From the NCBI GenBank assembly GCA_030063045.1, contig JAQSEB010000140.1, forward strand, positions 434,001 through 498,000: 64,000 bases of DNA. Direction: 5' to 3'. Below, in pieces: positions 62,006 to 64,000 of this stretch. Each line of letters starts with the position of its first letter. Position 1 is the stretch's first letter. Origin of the DNA: Pratylenchus scribneri (lineage: Eukaryota > Nematoda > Chromadorea > Rhabditida > Pratylenchidae). A program made the translations under genes and the position numbers. The notes under the pieces are model-generated. The model saw nothing but the letters and a program-made list of their open reading frames with translations. It had not been told where the DNA came from and did no database searches.

Positions 62006-63671
62006 CTAATTAAACAATGATCCAAATTTTCCCATTCTTTTCTGCATGAATCTGGGCAGTCGCCGAAGTGAATTGCCCAGTCGATTGTATCGCGATTTCC
62101 ATTTACCCTGCGGAGGTTGTTGACCAGCCAACGAGTTTTGCGGACTCAATGCATGCTTCAGAATTGCTTTGGCACAATTATTGCAATTATTTCCGAATTC
62201 TTGATATTTTTCACCGCCAAATTTGTATTGGTCCAATTCGCGGACGTATGCGTCAATATTTTCGGGATGCAATTTTGTTATGCCCATCAGTCGTGATTTA
62301 CTTTAAATATATAAATTAATTGGCAAATGTAAAGAAGTGTGGTCTGTCAGAGTTTTGACTTTAAAAAGCAGAAAAAAAACACATTTTTAATGGTAATTCC
62401 GTCCGCTGGAACGAATTTGGGCTCGGATTTTTTGATATCTTACCATTAATGCCAACTTTTACTATGAAAAGCAACGGGAAGGGGGTGGATGGACCAAGGG
62501 CATTTTTGGTGAAAATTTCTGTAGAGTCAAATTATACTCATTCGATGTGGCTTGGCGAGGCGAATCGAATGTTGCCATTTTTACAAGGTAATCTAATTTA
62601 ATTTTGACTAGTTATACGTCTAAATACCCTATCAAGATAAATATTTCTTTTAATCATTGGTTGCTTATATTATTTTAAAAGTGGTACCATTCGATTCGCC
62701 TTGCCAGAAGCCAAGTCGAAAGAGCTATTTATTGGGCCTGCAAAAATTTTTCACCAAAAAATGCCCTTGGCCCTCTTTGCTTTGTCATAGTAAAAAGTCG
62801 GCATTATCTCGAGTTCACAATCGTGTTTAGCGCCTAAAATGGTGCTAGGCCATCTCCACAAATTCTGCAAATAAAAATTTTTTGACTTCTAATAAATCAG
62901 AAACCGGTTTTAGACCCTACAAACCTTATACCATTTTGTAGATCTCATCGAAACGCATCGAATGGTATATAAAAAGTTCCAAAAGTTTAAGAGTTAAACC
63001 GCATAAACCATATTTTTAGGTTTTTGGTTTAAAACTCTTTAATTTTGTACCAAACCATGACAAATTTTATACCATTCGATGCGTCTCGATGAGATCTCCA
63101 AAATGGTATAAGGTTTGTAGGGTCTAAAACCAATTTGTGATTTATTAGAAGTCAAAAACTTATATTTGCAGAATTTGTGGACATGCCCAAATTTGCAGAG
63201 AGAGCCTTTGTCTATTGTGGAGATGACCACGGACGGCCTATAATAACTCCCTAAAACGTTTTTTCCCTTATTTTAAAAATCAAAACCCGGCAAGACTGCA
63301 CTTCTTTATGTTTGCCAATTAACTTTCATGTATTTGACAAATATTAATAGACAAAATATATTTTATAATTTATTAATATTGTAAATTTATAACTGTGGTA
63401 TGAATCCAAGCCTTTTCGTGAATGTACTTCCATAGGGTAAATGATTAATGAAGGGTCTATCATTTTTGTCTATTTCAAGGCTATATTCTAAAATATCGAT
63501 TTAATTTTTTTTAAATTCTTAATATTTTACCTTTTCGATTATAAGTTTGCGGTGATCGAATTTCAACACCGCTATGATAACTAAAAAATTTAAATTAAAT
63601 TTTAATAGAATTATAATACTAATGTACATTGGTGCTAATCGGCCAAATTTTTTGTTCCATTTTTGAGCTGT
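62006..63671 (-). CDS. DESI2: DESI2-like PPPDE (deSUMOylating isopeptidase) family protein
   Basis: Exons on the minus strand: ~63671-63628, 63580-63531, 63487-63394 and 62300-62006. Phases close, and further 5' exons may lie beyond the window edge. The catalytic His motif is in IYHSGVEIRSP, matching DESI2 VFHSGIEVYGR. The Cys motif is in YQEFGNNCNNCAKAILKHAL, matching YHLMHKNCNHFSSAL. LMGITKLHPENIDAYVREL parallels VLGSTDFLEDDIEKIVEEL, and a basic tail (KSRYNRLGNSLRRLPRF) matches the DESI2 PRWINRLAYF region. PPPDE enzymes are papain-fold Cys/His isopeptidases acting on SUMO or ubiquitin conjugates. The intron between 63394 and 62300 holds the duplication boundary (63300), an inverted repeat and a MITE. 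The segment with His to EYSLEI is shorter than usual. Confidence 0.75.
62450..62804. repeat. Degenerate inverted-repeat element (unit 2)
   Basis: Copy of 52376-52730. It lies in the last intron of the DESI2-like gene, which places the element inside a gene in the pre-duplication locus. Confidence 0.7.
62840..63234. mobile_element. MITE in DESI2-like intron (unit 2)
   Basis: Copy of 52766-53160. Here it is clearly intronic, between the DESI2-like exons at 63394 and 62300. Confidence 0.75.
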
Positions 63672-63904
63672 CTTTCCCTTTAAAAAATTTTATTATGCCA
63701 GGAAAATTTTTTTATCATTAAAAGTTAAAATTATGATATATAAATAAAGTACAAAAAATTCACATAAAAATTTATGAAAGAAAATAATTTTAGTGGCAAA
63801 ATATTTTAATACTATGCTACATAAAAAAATTATGTCAAAAATAAAAAATAATTTTGAAAATAAGTATTAAAAAATAAAATATTAATAATTGGATAGTATT
63901 TAGT
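63672..63904. other. AT-rich stretch upstream of the known DESI2-like exons
   Basis: Probably an intron or 5' flank of the DESI2-like gene. I could not find a convincing first exon. Confidence 0.35.
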
Positions 63905-64000
63905 TTACCGAATAAATTATTGAAAATGCCGAATAGGGTATTGAAAATGCCGAATAGAGTATTGAAAATGCCGAATAGAGTATTGAAAATGCCGAATAGA
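63905..64000. repeat. 21-bp tandem repeat running off the window
   Basis: At least four units with the core TATTGAAAATGCCGAATAG, the first slightly diverged (AAATTATTGAAAATGCCG). The array continues past the right edge, so its length is unknown. Confidence 0.9.

Larger units (their letters stand above)
53227..63300 (+). repeat. Unit 2 of the ~10-kb direct tandem duplication
   Basis: The 10074-bp unit starts CAACATGATGTACTC and ends GGCAAGACTGCA, just as unit 1 does. After 63300 the sequence becomes unique (CTTCTTTATG). It carries the intact caveolin frame, nine 32-bp repeat units and the longer poly-C run. A second gene Z copy, its MITEs and the real 3' exon of the DESI2-like gene are also inside it. 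Confidence 0.97.

Noticed and set aside
43229..63300. LTR retrotransposon or viral insertion as cause of the 10-kb repeat
   Set aside because: The unit holds ordinary genes and MITEs, has no gag/pol-like frames, and its ends lack terminal repeats or target duplications.

Overview
This is eukaryotic nuclear DNA, AT-rich, with compact protein-coding genes split by many introns. Acceptors are mostly of the TTTTCAG/TTTTNAG type, and the recognisable proteins read like nematode orthologues (LIN-53/RBBP4, CHAF-1, SPOP, ANT, PSME3, caveolin). I infer a nematode. An AT-rich plant-parasitic lineage such as Meloidogyne would fit, but nothing in the window proves the genus. I built exon models by hand from splice signals and reading-frame phase. 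Unless stated otherwise the exon phases close, so coordinates should be good to a few bases.

Layout. 1-4.9 kb is gene-poor repeat-rich DNA. 4.9-6.6 kb (+) is a PA28/PSME3 proteasome activator. 7.5-8.0 kb is a foldback element. 8.8-10.8 kb (+) is a divergent secreted papain-like protein. 10.8-15.1 kb (-) is an eight-exon gene I do not recognise. 15.3-16.2 kb holds two short elements with 8-bp target duplications (hAT type). 16.3-17.1 kb is a rearranged, broken copy of the PSME3 3' end. 17.5-20.2 kb (-) is a SPOP-like MATH-BTB adaptor. 21.7-22.8 kb is a 1.2-kb inverted-repeat element. 23.7-37.4 kb (+) carries CHAF1A (CAF-1 p150), an ADP/ATP carrier and LIN-53/RBBP4 in a row. 37.9-38.7 kb (+) is a small single-pass membrane protein and 39.5-41.0 kb (+) an acyl-CoA-binding protein. 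41.8-43.5 kb (-) is an unrecognised gene X.

The right third is dominated by a ~10-kb direct tandem duplication: unit 1 is 43229-53226 and unit 2 is 53227-63300, almost identical. Each unit carries a caveolin-like gene (-), an unrecognised five-exon gene Z (+), the 3' exon of a DESI2-like PPPDE peptidase gene (-), the 5' exon(s) of gene X, and several minisatellites and MITEs. The breakpoints cut gene X and the DESI2-like gene. Full-length gene X therefore survives only at the left edge and the full DESI2-like gene only at the right edge, while the junction places gene X 5' exons upstream of an orphan DESI2 3' exon. A 7-bp indel frameshifts the caveolin copy in unit 1 but not in unit 2.

The most distinctive sequence is a 24-bp minisatellite built on TTCCGGAA plus AGAATTCT. 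It forms long arrays inside introns of three unrelated genes (PSME3, SPOP, ACBP) and again in each duplicated unit, making long but spurious open frames on both strands. Functional themes that co-occur are chromatin assembly (two of the three CAF-1 subunits) and ubiquitin/proteasome/SUMO biology (PSME3, SPOP, DESI2). Apart from the CAF-1 pair this is probably coincidence.
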